Shown: positions 32,726 through 40,814 of the stretch, piece after piece
Layout: each line of letters starts with the position of its first letter
How positions within the stretch are numbered: position 1 is the stretch's first letter
Assembly: GCF_048268305.1 (NCBI RefSeq)
Contig: NZ_JBLWVT010000001.1
Coordinates: 310,001 to 374,000, forward strand
Origin: Pseudodonghicola sp048268305
GTDB lineage: Bacteria > Pseudomonadota > Alphaproteobacteria > Rhodobacterales > Rhodobacteraceae
Direction: 5' to 3'
Length of the DNA: 64,000 bases
Translations under genes and position numbers: made by a program
Notes under the pieces: generated by a model
The model's input: only the letters and a program-made list of their open reading frames with translations
What the model was told of the DNA's origin: nothing
The model's database searches: none

Positions 32726-35700
32726 ATAGAACCCTCGCTGTTTCGCTTTATCTGGAAGTATTCGAAACGCGACCAGCTTGTCCTGCTGGTGGTGACGGCA
32801 ATGCTGTTTCCGATGCTCTATCTGACGCTGGAGCTGCCGAAACGGATCATCAACGACGCCATCGGGGCGCAAAGTTCGATGATCACCTATTTCGGTGTCA
32901 GTTTCGAACAGCCGACGTTCCTGGGGCTGCTCTGCCTGGCGTTCCTGGTGGCGGTCCTGGTGCACGGGCTGCTGAAGATGCGGATCAACACGATGAAGGG
33001 CGTGTTGTCCGAACGCATGCTGCGGCGGTTCCGCTATGATCTGATCGCGCGGATGCTGCGTTTTCCGCAGCCCTATTTCGAAAGGGTCAGCCAGGGCGAA
33101 CTGGTGTCGATGATCACCGCCGAGAGCGAGCCGATGGGCGGGCTGATGGGCGATGCGATCAGCCAGCCGGTGCTGCAGGCGGGCCAGATGATCACCATCC
33201 TGAGTTTCCTTTTCGCCCAGAACTTCTGGTTCGGCCTGGCGGCGGTGGCGCTGATCCCGCTGCAGGGCTGGCTGATTCCCAAGCTGCAGCGGCAGATCAA
33301 CCTGCTGAACAAGACCCGGATTCAAGAGGTGCGGGTGCTGTCCGCCGTCATCGGCGAAAGCGCCGCCGGGGCCGGAACGCTCAGGGTGAACGGCGGCTGG
33401 CGCTGGCGGCTGGCGGCGATCACCGAACAGCTCGGCCGGCTCTACGAAATCCGCTTCAAGATCTATCAGAAGAAATTCTTCATGAAGTTTCTCAACAACT
33501 TCATCGGGCAGATGACGCCCTTCTTCTTCTATTCGATCGGCGGTTATCTGGTGATCCAGGGATCGGTCTCGCTGGGGGCGCTGGTGGCGGCGCTCGGCGC
33601 CTACAAGGATCTGAGCGCGCCCTGGAAGGAACTGCTGGACTACTACAACCAGACCCAGGACATGTCGCTGCGCTGGGAGGTGATCATTGAACGCTTCGCG
33701 CCGCCGGCGATGGTGGAGGAGGCGCTGTTCGTCGGCACGCCCGAGACATTGCCGCATCTGACCGGCGACGTCGTGCTTGACAGGGTGACGGTGCGCGATG
33801 GCGACGGCAACGTGGTGCTGGAGGATCTGAATGCCACCCTGGCCGGCGGGAGCGTCATCGGCATCGCGGCGTCCAGTGAGGAGGACCGCCGCGCCCTGGC
33901 CGAGTTGCTGACCCGCGAAGTTCTGCCGACCAATGGCCATGTGCGGATCGGCGGGCAGGATCTGGCCGGGCTGCATCAGGCGGTGATCGCGGCGCGGATC
34001 GGCCTGGCCGGGTCACGCCCGGTGATGTTCCAGGGTACCTTCGGCGACAATGTGATGATGCCGATGCGGCTCAGACCGCAGGGCGCGCCCGGTGACAAGG
34101 ACCGCCACGCCGAAGCGCTGCGCGCCGGCAACAGTGCCGATCCCTATGACACCGACTGGCTTGATCCCGAGCTTGCCGGCTGTGACAGCCCGGCGGCGCT
34201 CAGGGCCTGGTGGATGCAGCTGGTGCAGGCGATGGGCTCGGGCGAGGCGCTGTTCCAGCGCGGGCTCGATCAGCGGTTCGATGCCGACGATCACCCGGAA
34301 CTGGCGGCCCGGCTGGTTGGCCTGCGGCCGAAGGTGCAGCAGGCGGTCGCGGCGGCGGGGCTGCGCAACCAGGTCTTTCTCTGCCTGCGGGACATGTACA
34401 ACCCGGCGCTGCCGGTGGGGGAGAACCTGCTGTTCGCCACGCCGCGCCGACCGATCTCGGCCGACCTGTTGCCAGCGAGGACCGGCTTCATGGCGCAATT
34501 GCGCCGGCTGGGGCTGGATCAGACCCTGGTGGATCTGACGCGCGATGTGATCGAGATGCTGCGTCAGATCTTCGGTGTCGACGGTAGCGATCATCCGCTG
34601 TTCCGCAAGCTGGGCATCGACGACAAGATCTATGAGACCGCGCTGGAACTGGCGGAGAAGACCCATGGCCTGGGAGCTGCCGCGCTCAGCGATCAGGAAA
34701 TGGCGCTGTTTCTGATGGTTCCCTTGCGGATCTCGGCCGAACAGATCGGCCCGGCCTTTTCCGAAACTCTCAAGACCCGCATCCTGGAATTGCGTGCCAG
34801 CCACGCGCAGGAACTTCTGCAAACGCTGGGCGATCTCTTCGTGCCGTTGGAGATCGACACATTCGCCCCCGGATTCACCGTGCTGGAGAACGCGCTGTTC
34901 GGCAAGATCTCCGATGCCGCCGGCGGCAAGGGGGATGAGATCCGCCGGATCATCGCGCAGGTGCTGGCTGAAAACGGCGCCCAGGATCTGGTGACCGAGC
35001 TGATCTTCGACCTGCCGATCTCGATTGGCGGCCAGAACCTGCCGGCGATCTTTTCCGAACCATTGTCCTTTTGCCGCGCGACCATCAAGAAGCCGGACCT
35101 GTTGATCCTCGACCAGGGCCTGTCGGGGGCCGACAGCGATGCTCAGGCGACGATGCTGCGCAATCTGCGCGGGCTGCTGCCCGAGACCACGATGATCTGT
35201 CTCGGCGAACATTTCGACGATGACAGTATCTTCGACAGCTTCTTCGAACTGCGCCAGGGCCGGATGCTGAGCGATGATCTGGGGGCTGGCGTCGAGCAGG
35301 ATCGCGGCGCCCGCGCCGATCTCGCGCGCAAGCTGCGCGCCCTGGAGCAGACGGCGCTGTTCTCCGGGCTCAATCGCAAGCAGCTCAGGCTGCTGGCCTT
35401 CGGTGCGCGCTGGTACAAGGCGCCGGCGGGTGAGGTGATTTTCCTCAAGGGCGACCAGCCCAAGGATGGGGCCTATATGGTGATCGAGGGCGAGGCCGGC
35501 CTCTACCTGCCGCAGGAGGGTCGCAAGGATCGGCTGATCAGCCGGGTCGGGCCGGGGACGCTGGTGGGGGAACTGGGGCTGATCCGCAAGGTGCCCCGCG
35601 CGCTCAGCATGGTGGCGGAAACCGATCTGACCTGCCTTCGGATCGGCGAGGAGGAATTCCTCGCCGTGGTCGAGAATGACGCCGCGACGTCCTTCAAGTT

Positions 35701-35734
35701 GCTGCAGGTGGTGTCGGGCTACGTGTCGAACTGA
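32726..35734 (+). CDS. ABC-exporter-like pseudo-ATPase with C-terminal cyclic-nucleotide-binding domain
   Basis: 1,002 residues read from an unusual ATA codon seven bases after AAGGGAG; the first ordinary start (GTG 32789) would delete 21 residues of hydrophilic-plus-TM1 sequence. Residues 1-310 form a type IV exporter membrane domain. The nucleotide-binding half is degenerate. The Walker A site (about 379-388, GIAASSEEDR) lacks GKS/T. Q-loop-like PVMFQGTFGDN is kept at 432-441. About 320 extra residues intervene. The signature is SIGGQ (766-770), Walker B LLILDQ has Gln797 for the catalytic Glu, and His829 remains. A CNB domain (about 870-990) has the phosphate-binding cassette VGELGLIRKVPRA with Glu949 and Arg958. 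It is probably a cAMP-controlled non-hydrolysing membrane protein. Confidence 0.85.
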   Translation: MEPSLFRFIWKYSKRDQLVLLVVTAMLFPMLYLTLELPKRIINDAIGAQSSMITYFGVSFEQPTFLGLLCLAFLVAVLVHGLLKMRINTMKGVLSERMLRRFRYDLIARMLRFPQPYFERVSQGELVSMITAESEPMGGLMGDAISQPVLQAGQMITILSFLFAQNFWFGLAAVALIPLQGWLIPKLQRQINLLNKTRIQEVRVLSAVIGESAAGAGTLRVNGGWRWRLAAITEQLGRLYEIRFKIYQKKFFMKFLNNFIGQMTPFFFYSIGGYLVIQGSVSLGALVAALGAYKDLSAPWKELLDYYNQTQDMSLRWEVIIERFAPPAMVEEALFVGTPETLPHLTGDVVLDRVTVRDGDGNVVLEDLNATLAGGSVIGIAASSEEDRRALAELLTREVLPTNGHVRIGGQDLAGLHQAVIAARIGLAGSRPVMFQGTFGDNVMMPMRLRPQGAPGDKDRHAEALRAGNSADPYDTDWLDPELAGCDSPAALRAWWMQLVQAMGSGEALFQRGLDQRFDADDHPELAARLVGLRPKVQQAVAAAGLRNQVFLCLRDMYNPALPVGENLLFATPRRPISADLLPARTGFMAQLRRLGLDQTLVDLTRDVIEMLRQIFGVDGSDHPLFRKLGIDDKIYETALELAEKTHGLGAAALSDQEMALFLMVPLRISAEQIGPAFSETLKTRILELRASHAQELLQTLGDLFVPLEIDTFAPGFTVLENALFGKISDAAGGKGDEIRRIIAQVLAENGAQDLVTELIFDLPISIGGQNLPAIFSEPLSFCRATIKKPDLLILDQGLSGADSDAQATMLRNLRGLLPETTMICLGEHFDDDSIFDSFFELRQGRMLSDDLGAGVEQDRGARADLARKLRALEQTALFSGLNRKQLRLLAFGARWYKAPAGEVIFLKGDQPKDGAYMVIEGEAGLYLPQEGRKDRLISRVGPGTLVGELGLIRKVPRALSMVAETDLTCLRIGEEEFLAVVENDAATSFKLLQVVSGYVSN

Positions 35735-35902
35735 GCTTGGGGCGCCCGATCTGCCGCCGCATCGGGGAGGCTGCCACGGCTCTTGCCGGCAACCATGGAG
35801 CGACGCGCGCGCTGCGACGTCTCTCTGAAAATTCTGAGGGGATGAGGCCGCAGCAGGAGGCAAAGCCCCTTTGCCGCGACAGAAGCCGGGAGGGGGCGGT
35901 GA

Positions 35903-36253
35903 TCAGCAGGCCGGCGCGGGTTCGGCGCTGCCGCAGAACAGGGTATAGAGCAGACCGATCATCTGCTCGGTGTTGCGGTCGGCCAGCGAGTAATAGATGG
36001 TCTTGCCATCGCGCCGGGGGGAGACCAGACCTTCGTCGCGCAGCCGCGCCAGCATCTGGCTGACTGCGGCCTGGCGGGTGTTCAGCAGCGCCTCCAGCTC
36101 GCCCACGGATTTCTCTCCGGTGCCGAGATGGCAGAGGATCATCAGCCGCCCCTCATGCGCGAGCGTCTTCAGGAAGGCCGCGGCATCAGTGGCGCGCTCG
36201 GCCATGTCGACCGGCGTTTCAAGGGGCAATGGGGGGGCAGTCTCTACAGTCAA
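35903..36253 (-). CDS. SqrR/BigR-like ArsR-family persulfide-sensing repressor
   Basis: Winged-helix ArsR regulator with the core LKTLAHEGRLMILCHLGTGEKSVGELEALL-type helices, TRQAAVSQMLARLRDEGLV recognition helix and RRDGKTIYYSL wing. The two Cys used for persulfide sensing in SqrR/BigR are present (LMILC, LYTLFC), 66 residues apart, as in Cys41/Cys107 of SqrR. Starting at TTG 36253 they fall at exactly 41 and 107. TTG 36298 and ATG 36205 are alternatives. A further Cys ends the protein. Such repressors control sulfide-quinone reductase and sulfur dioxygenase genes, none of which are adjacent here. Confidence 0.85.
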   Translation of the reverse strand: MTVETAPPLPLETPVDMAERATDAAAFLKTLAHEGRLMILCHLGTGEKSVGELEALLNTRQAAVSQMLARLRDEGLVSPRRDGKTIYYSLADRNTEQMIGLLYTLFCGSAEPAPAC

Positions 36254-36364
36254 GTCTCGGGCAACCTCAGAAGTCTTAGCGGTGACATAATGACTCAATC
36301 GCCCGGGTCAAGTCTCGCCTGTCCCGGCGGGGACGGGCGAGAGGGCCGCAGCCGGGGCGCCGCC

Positions 36365-36682
36365 CTAAAAATTATGGCCTTTCACATAGTCACGGGGCGC
36401 CTCCTGCATCTGCAGATGCAGATCGGTGCCGCCACAGGGATGGGCGCGGCGGAACATCAACTCGATATTCTCGGGGGTCTCCCCTTCCATATGGCGGTCA
36501 AAGACGTCGCGGATCGCCGCCGTCACCGCCGTCACCGCCTCGGGCCCGACGGCGGCGGCATAGCATTCGCCCCAGCCGGCGATGCCGCTGTCGGTGGTCA
36601 GCTTGATCAGGATCCAATTGCCCCCGCCCCAGCCGGGGGTCGGCGGGGCGGTCAGGGTGATGTCGAGATCGGTCAGTTTCAC
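36365..36682 (-). pseudogene. cap-only remnant of a mandelate racemase/muconate lactonizing-type enzyme
   Basis: 105 codons, against ~380-400 for the intact family. The first ~75 residues are the normal N-terminal capping part (GNWILIKLTTDSGIAGWGE, then GETPENIELMFRRA). The last ~30 (HPCGGTDLHLQMQEAPRDY and on to HNF) look like the family's extreme C-terminus. The frame is intact, so an in-frame internal deletion removed the whole TIM barrel, including all metal and acid/base residues. What is left is, in principle, just the capping domain, which in this fold is built from N- and C-terminal segments. The start is GTG 36682 after GAGAGAGG. It lies behind the alcohol dehydrogenase gene. It cannot be catalytic. 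Confidence 0.7.
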
Positions 36683-36739
36683 GCTGCACCTCTCTCTTCG
36701 CGGTGGTGCAGGGCGCGCGCGCGGGGCACGCCCCGGCGC

Positions 36740-37828
36740 TTACTTCTTCAGGACGATCACGTTGCGCCGGGCGGCGCCGGTCTTGGTATCGGCGATCGCC
36801 TCGTTGATCTGATCGAAGGACCAGCGGCGCGACACCAGTTCATCGAGCTTCAGCCGGCCCTGTTTGTAGAGGTCGATGATCCAGGGAATATCCCGCTTGA
36901 TCACCACATTGCCCATTTTCGAGCCGACCAGCCCCTGGCCGGCGTCGGCCATGATCAGCGGCGAATAGGTCGCCACCTTGTCGCCATGCGGCATGCCGAC
37001 CATCACCACCTTGCCACCGGCGGCCAGATAGCGGGGCGCCATCGAATAGACCTCGGCTACGCCAACGGTGACCAAAACCACATCGGCGCCGCGCCCGAGG
37101 ATCTTCTTGACCGAATTCCACGGCTTCGCCTCGGTGGCCGAGACCACATCGGTGGCGCCGAATTCCCTGGCGACCTCGAGCTTCTCGTCCAGCATGTCGA
37201 TCGCCACGATGCGGCGGGCACCGGCGATCTTGGCACCTTGAATGGCATTCAGCCCGACGCCGCCGGCGCCGATCACCACGGCGTCCTGGCCCACGCGCAT
37301 CTCGGCCGCGAGCGCGGCGGCGCCGACGCCGGTGATCACCCCGCAGGAGATGACCGAGGCGATATCCATCGGCATGTCGTCGGGGATTTTCACCACCTGG
37401 CTGTGATCGACCACAACCTTTTCGGCAAAGGCGCCGGTGGCCATGGCCTGGAACAGGGCATCGCCCCCGATGGTCCGGATGGGCCCCTTGCTGCCGTCAT
37501 AGGGCGTTTCGCAGGTGGTCGGATGGCCAGACCCGCAGGAAATGCAATGGCCGCAGGCGCGGATCAGGGTGACACAGACCGGATCGCCGACGGCGAGCCC
37601 CTGCACGCCCTCTCCCAGCGCGGTCACATGGCCGGCGGCCTCGTGGCCATAGACGGCGGGCAGGGCGCCGCCGAAGCCGCCCTCGGCAAAGCTGATATCG
37701 GAATGGCAGATCGCCACGGCGTCGATTTCGACCTCGACCTCGCCCATGCCGGGCGGGGCGATCTGGATCTCCTCGATGACCAGAGGCTGGCCGAATTCGT
37801 GGCAGACGGCGGCTTTGATGGTTTGCAT
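36740..37828 (-). CDS. zinc-dependent alcohol dehydrogenase (class III-like MDR)
   Basis: 362-residue medium-chain dehydrogenase. Catalytic zinc ligands are in AICHSDISFAEGG (Cys-His-x-Asp) and YGHEAAGHV. The structural zinc lobe CGHCISCGSGHPTTCE supplies four Cys. The Rossmann motif is VIGAGGVGLNAIQGAKIAGA followed by an acidic VAIDML, indicating NAD(H). It resembles the Zn-ADH family that includes glutathione- and mycothiol-dependent formaldehyde dehydrogenases and aryl-alcohol dehydrogenases. The substrate is unknown. GAGGGGAGAG precedes ATG 37828. It lies 117 bases behind the hydrolase pair and just ahead of the enolase-superfamily remnant. Confidence 0.92.
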   Translation of the reverse strand: MQTIKAAVCHEFGQPLVIEEIQIAPPGMGEVEVEIDAVAICHSDISFAEGGFGGALPAVYGHEAAGHVTALGEGVQGLAVGDPVCVTLIRACGHCISCGSGHPTTCETPYDGSKGPIRTIGGDALFQAMATGAFAEKVVVDHSQVVKIPDDMPMDIASVISCGVITGVGAAALAAEMRVGQDAVVIGAGGVGLNAIQGAKIAGARRIVAIDMLDEKLEVAREFGATDVVSATEAKPWNSVKKILGRGADVVLVTVGVAEVYSMAPRYLAAGGKVVMVGMPHGDKVATYSPLIMADAGQGLVGSKMGNVVIKRDIPWIIDLYKQGRLKLDELVSRRWSFDQINEAIADTKTGAARRNVIVLKK

Positions 37829-37945
37829 GAAGTCTCTCCCCTCTTTGGCGGCAGCCTGACCCGGCGCCCGGCTCAGGGCAAGCGCGAATGCGACTGCTCG
37901 GGGTCGCGTTTACGTTACGGCAAAATGGGCGCGCGGAATGGCGGC

Positions 37946-38659
37946 TCAGAAGGTCGCCGCGATCTGGTCGGCCAGTCGCGCCAGGCCGGTCGGGTCGGCG
38001 AAAAAGGGCGAATGCGAGGTCGGCAGCGCATGCACCCGGTGGGCCGGCCAGTCGCGCACCATCTCGGCCTGATATTCCGGCGGGATGGCCCGATCCTCGG
38101 TGCAGCGGATATAGGCCTTGGGCACGCTCTCCCACCGGGCCGAGAGCGTCAGCGGCGTGGCCTGCGGCGCCGTCGCCTGCGGGCAGAGCCGGGGCAGGGC
38201 GTGGGTCACCGCCGCCTCGGGGCAGTCGTGATAGAACAACTCGGGCACCGCATCAGCGTCGAAGGTGTAACTTTGCCCATCCTCGGCCCGGCGCACATGG
38301 GGCATCAGCGGCTGGCGCGGCCCGCGTTTGCGCATGTCGATCATCGACAGGCCCGAGACCGGCACATAGGCGCAGAGATAGATCAGCCCGCGCATCTGCT
38401 CGGGCACCGCCTCGGCCGCGGCACTGATCGGGTAGCCGCCCCAGGAATGGCCGATCACCACGGTGTCGGGGGTGCAGGCGGTGAGGATCGCGGCGGCGCA
38501 GGCGTCGAGCGTGGCCTTTTCCACCGGGGTCCTGTCGGCCCCATGGCCGGGCAGGTCGATGGCGCGAGCGTCATGCCCCAGCGCCCTGAGCGCCGGGATC
38601 ACGTCGCGCCAGCACCAGGCCCCATGACAGGAGCCGTGGATCAGCAGAAAATCAGTCAT
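37946..38659 (-). CDS. alpha/beta hydrolase (EstC-like esterase)
   Basis: 237 residues. The oxyanion motif LLIHGSCHGAWCWRDV, the nucleophile elbow VIGHSWGGYPIS, a late Asp in IRCTEDRAIPP and the catalytic His in LPTSHSPFFADP form a complete triad. This branch includes EstC, pyrethroid hydrolases and plant salicylate/hydroxynitrile esterases. The true substrate is unknown. It follows the pcaD-like gene by 26 bases, so the two are probably one operon. Confidence 0.88.
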   Translation of the reverse strand: MTDFLLIHGSCHGAWCWRDVIPALRALGHDARAIDLPGHGADRTPVEKATLDACAAAILTACTPDTVVIGHSWGGYPISAAAEAVPEQMRGLIYLCAYVPVSGLSMIDMRKRGPRQPLMPHVRRAEDGQSYTFDADAVPELFYHDCPEAAVTHALPRLCPQATAPQATPLTLSARWESVPKAYIRCTEDRAIPPEYQAEMVRDWPAHRVHALPTSHSPFFADPTGLARLADQIAATF

Positions 38660-38685
38660 GTCGTTTCTCCCCCCTTGCCGGCCGA

Positions 38686-39474
38686 TCAGATATGGCCGGT
38701 TTCTTTCAGAAACCTCGTCAGTACGGTGGCGAATTCCTCTGGTCGGTCGAGGCAGGGCAGATGCCCCGCGCCCCGGATCAGATGGAATTTCGCGCCTGGA
38801 ATCAGTTCGACGGTCTCGCGCACCAGATCGGGCGGGGTGGCGCGATCGCGATCCCCGGCGATGCCGAGCGCCGACAGCCTGAGCCCGCTGGTTGGCGTGT
38901 AGAAATCGGTGCCGCCGATCGCGGCGGCGCAGCCGAGATAGCCGTCGAGCGGCTGGCTGATCAGCATGGCGCGGGCAAACGCGGCCTCGGGGCTGGTCAG
39001 CGCGGGCTTGGGAAACCAGCGGTCCATCACCTCATCGGCCATGGCCTCGAGCCCCAGCGCGCGGGTCCGCTCGATCCGGTCGTCCCACATCGGTTTGAGG
39101 CCGAATTTGGCCGCCGTGTTCGACAGCACCAGCGCGCGGATCTGATCCAGCCGCTTGACCGCCAAACCTTGCGCGATCATGCCGCCGAGCGACAGGCCGA
39201 CAAAGACGCAGTCGCGGATGTTCAGAAGGTCGAGCAGCCGCTCGGCGTCGCGCACCAGCGTGCCCATCGAATAGGGTCCTTCGGGGGCCGAGGATCGTCC
39301 TTGTCCGCGGATATCATAGCGCAGGATCTGCAGCCCCTCGGGCAGCAGCGGCACCACCCTATCCCAGACCCGCAGATCGGTGCCGAGCGCATTGGCAAAG
39401 ACCAGCGGGCGCCCGCCCGGGGCGCCGTCGATGTGATAGTGAAGCTGAACCTCGCCCAGATCGGCAATCGGCAT
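38686..39474 (-). CDS. pcaD: 3-oxoadipate enol-lactonase
   Basis: 262-residue alpha/beta hydrolase that opens 3-oxoadipate enol-lactone in the beta-ketoadipate pathway. The lid and core match PcaD: ANALGTDLRVWDRVVPLL, nucleophile VGLSLGGMIAQGLA, acid in GIAGDRDRATPPD, and catalytic His in IRGAGHLPCLDRPEEF. A strong GGAGGAGG site precedes ATG 39474. The other pca genes are not in the window, so it may be a second or displaced copy. Its partner gene downstream is another hydrolase. This points to aromatic-acid breakdown, alongside the island at 6-13 kb. Confidence 0.88.
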   Translation of the reverse strand: MPIADLGEVQLHYHIDGAPGGRPLVFANALGTDLRVWDRVVPLLPEGLQILRYDIRGQGRSSAPEGPYSMGTLVRDAERLLDLLNIRDCVFVGLSLGGMIAQGLAVKRLDQIRALVLSNTAAKFGLKPMWDDRIERTRALGLEAMADEVMDRWFPKPALTSPEAAFARAMLISQPLDGYLGCAAAIGGTDFYTPTSGLRLSALGIAGDRDRATPPDLVRETVELIPGAKFHLIRGAGHLPCLDRPEEFATVLTRFLKETGHI

Positions 39475-39541
39475 TCGGGCCTCCTCCGGTGTCGGGGGCG
39501 TTTTAGACCCGGGGGGAGGCGGGGCAAAGGGGGAAGACGCA

Positions 39542-39576
39542 GAAAACCCCCGGCTCGGCCAAACCGCGCCGGGGGT
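39542..39576 (-). terminator. rho-independent terminator of the RTX gene
   Basis: On the minus strand an 8-bp stem CCCCCGGC/GCCGGGGG (39575-39547) with a 13-base loop is followed by TTTTCT. It lies 12 bases past the RTX stop. It is the best intrinsic terminator in the window. Confidence 0.8.
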
Positions 39577-39587
39577 GTTAAGGGCGA

Positions 39588-40799
39588 TCAGCCCAGTTCG
39601 AGATCGTTGAGCAGCAGCGAAGTATCGGTCAGCCCGGCAATGGTCAGCACGTTGCCGTCGCCGAGGTCGATGATGGTATTGCCCGCCTCGACCGTGGCGG
39701 CATCGACGATATCCTCGACCGTGGTGCCGAAGGGGACCAGCCCGCCGAGGATCAGGATGGTGTCGGCATCGTTCTTGAAATCGCCGATGGTATCGGCGCC
39801 GCCGGAGAAGATGAACGTGTCGAAGCCCGAGCCGCCGATCAGCAGATCGTCGCCGGCGCCGCCGTTCAGCGTGTCGGCCTTGGCGCCGCCCATCAGCTTG
39901 TCGTTGCCATCCTCGCCGAAAAGCGCATCGCGGCCACCGTTGCCGCGCAGCACGTCGTCGCCGGCGCTGGCGAAGATCTGGTTGGCGGCATCCGTGCCCA
40001 GAACCTTGATGTTGATTTCACCCTGAAAGGCGAAATCCTCGAAATTCACGGCCGAACTGCCCGAGATGGTTCCTTCCGAGGACCTGAACGCGCCGGTGGC
40101 CATGTCGAAGGTCAGCGTGGTGGCGACCGGGACATCCGGTTCGAAGAAGGCCATCAGCCGGTCGCGCCCGCCACCGCCATCGACGGTCTTGATCGCGTCG
40201 AAGGAGATTTCGACCTGATCATTGCCATTGCCGGCATCGACCACGTCGGCCCCGTTCGAGGCGATGATGAAATCGTCGCCGGTACCACCGAACATCCTGT
40301 CGGCGCCGAGGCCGCCGTCGATGAAGTCATTGTCGGCGCCACCATAGATCCTGTCGTTCCCGGCATCGCCGAACAGGCTGTCGTGGCCGCTCTGGCCGAA
40401 CAGCTTGTCGTTGCCGTTGCCGCCCTTCATGTAATCGCCGTCATCGCCGCCATAGAGGATATCCTGCTGGTTGCCGCCGTAGAGCGAATCGCTGCCGGCC
40501 CCGCCCGACAGCACGTCCCGGCCGATGCGTCCGGTCAGAACATCGTCCCCGCCCGCGGTGGTCAGGGTATCATCGCCACCGACACGGTCGATGAAGCTGA
40601 TGTTCTCGATTCCAAGGAAATTGGTCGGGTCGCCACCATTGGGCAGGAACACCCCGTCATAACCGCCGCCCGCATTCGCCGTCGGCATCTGCAACAACAT
40701 GCCGCCGGGACCGTCATCGAGAAAATAGATCAGGCGATCGTCACCCGCAGTTCCGACGATAGTGTCCAAAATCGGACCATGCACAATGAAATCAGCCAT
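39588..40799 (-). CDS. RTX (hemolysin-type) calcium-binding secreted protein
   Basis: 403 residues without an N-terminal signal peptide, as expected for type I secretion substrates. Two blocks of nonapeptide repeats (GGxGxDxLx) form calcium beta-rolls. The larger spans roughly residues 75-185; the second, after a ~75-residue beta insert, spans about 275-335. The C-terminal segment (DTILILGG to the LNDLELG end) would be the secretion signal. GGGAGAGAA precedes ATG 40799. No type I ABC/HlyD genes are nearby, so export must use genes elsewhere. The function could be adhesion, S-layer-like or protective. A perfect palindrome and a good terminator flank the gene, so it is a single transcript. Confidence 0.9.
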   Translation of the reverse strand: MADFIVHGPILDTIVGTAGDDRLIYFLDDGPGGMLLQMPTANAGGGYDGVFLPNGGDPTNFLGIENISFIDRVGGDDTLTTAGGDDVLTGRIGRDVLSGGAGSDSLYGGNQQDILYGGDDGDYMKGGNGNDKLFGQSGHDSLFGDAGNDRIYGGADNDFIDGGLGADRMFGGTGDDFIIASNGADVVDAGNGNDQVEISFDAIKTVDGGGGRDRLMAFFEPDVPVATTLTFDMATGAFRSSEGTISGSSAVNFEDFAFQGEINIKVLGTDAANQIFASAGDDVLRGNGGRDALFGEDGNDKLMGGAKADTLNGGAGDDLLIGGSGFDTFIFSGGADTIGDFKNDADTILILGGLVPFGTTVEDIVDAATVEAGNTIIDLGDGNVLTIAGLTDTSLLLNDLELG

Positions 40800-40814
40800 T
40801 TATTCTCTCCCATC

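Noticed and set aside
36128..38902. Plus-strand 924-codon frame
   Set aside because: Antisense to the alcohol dehydrogenase and hydrolase genes; low-complexity His/Arg/Gly translation.
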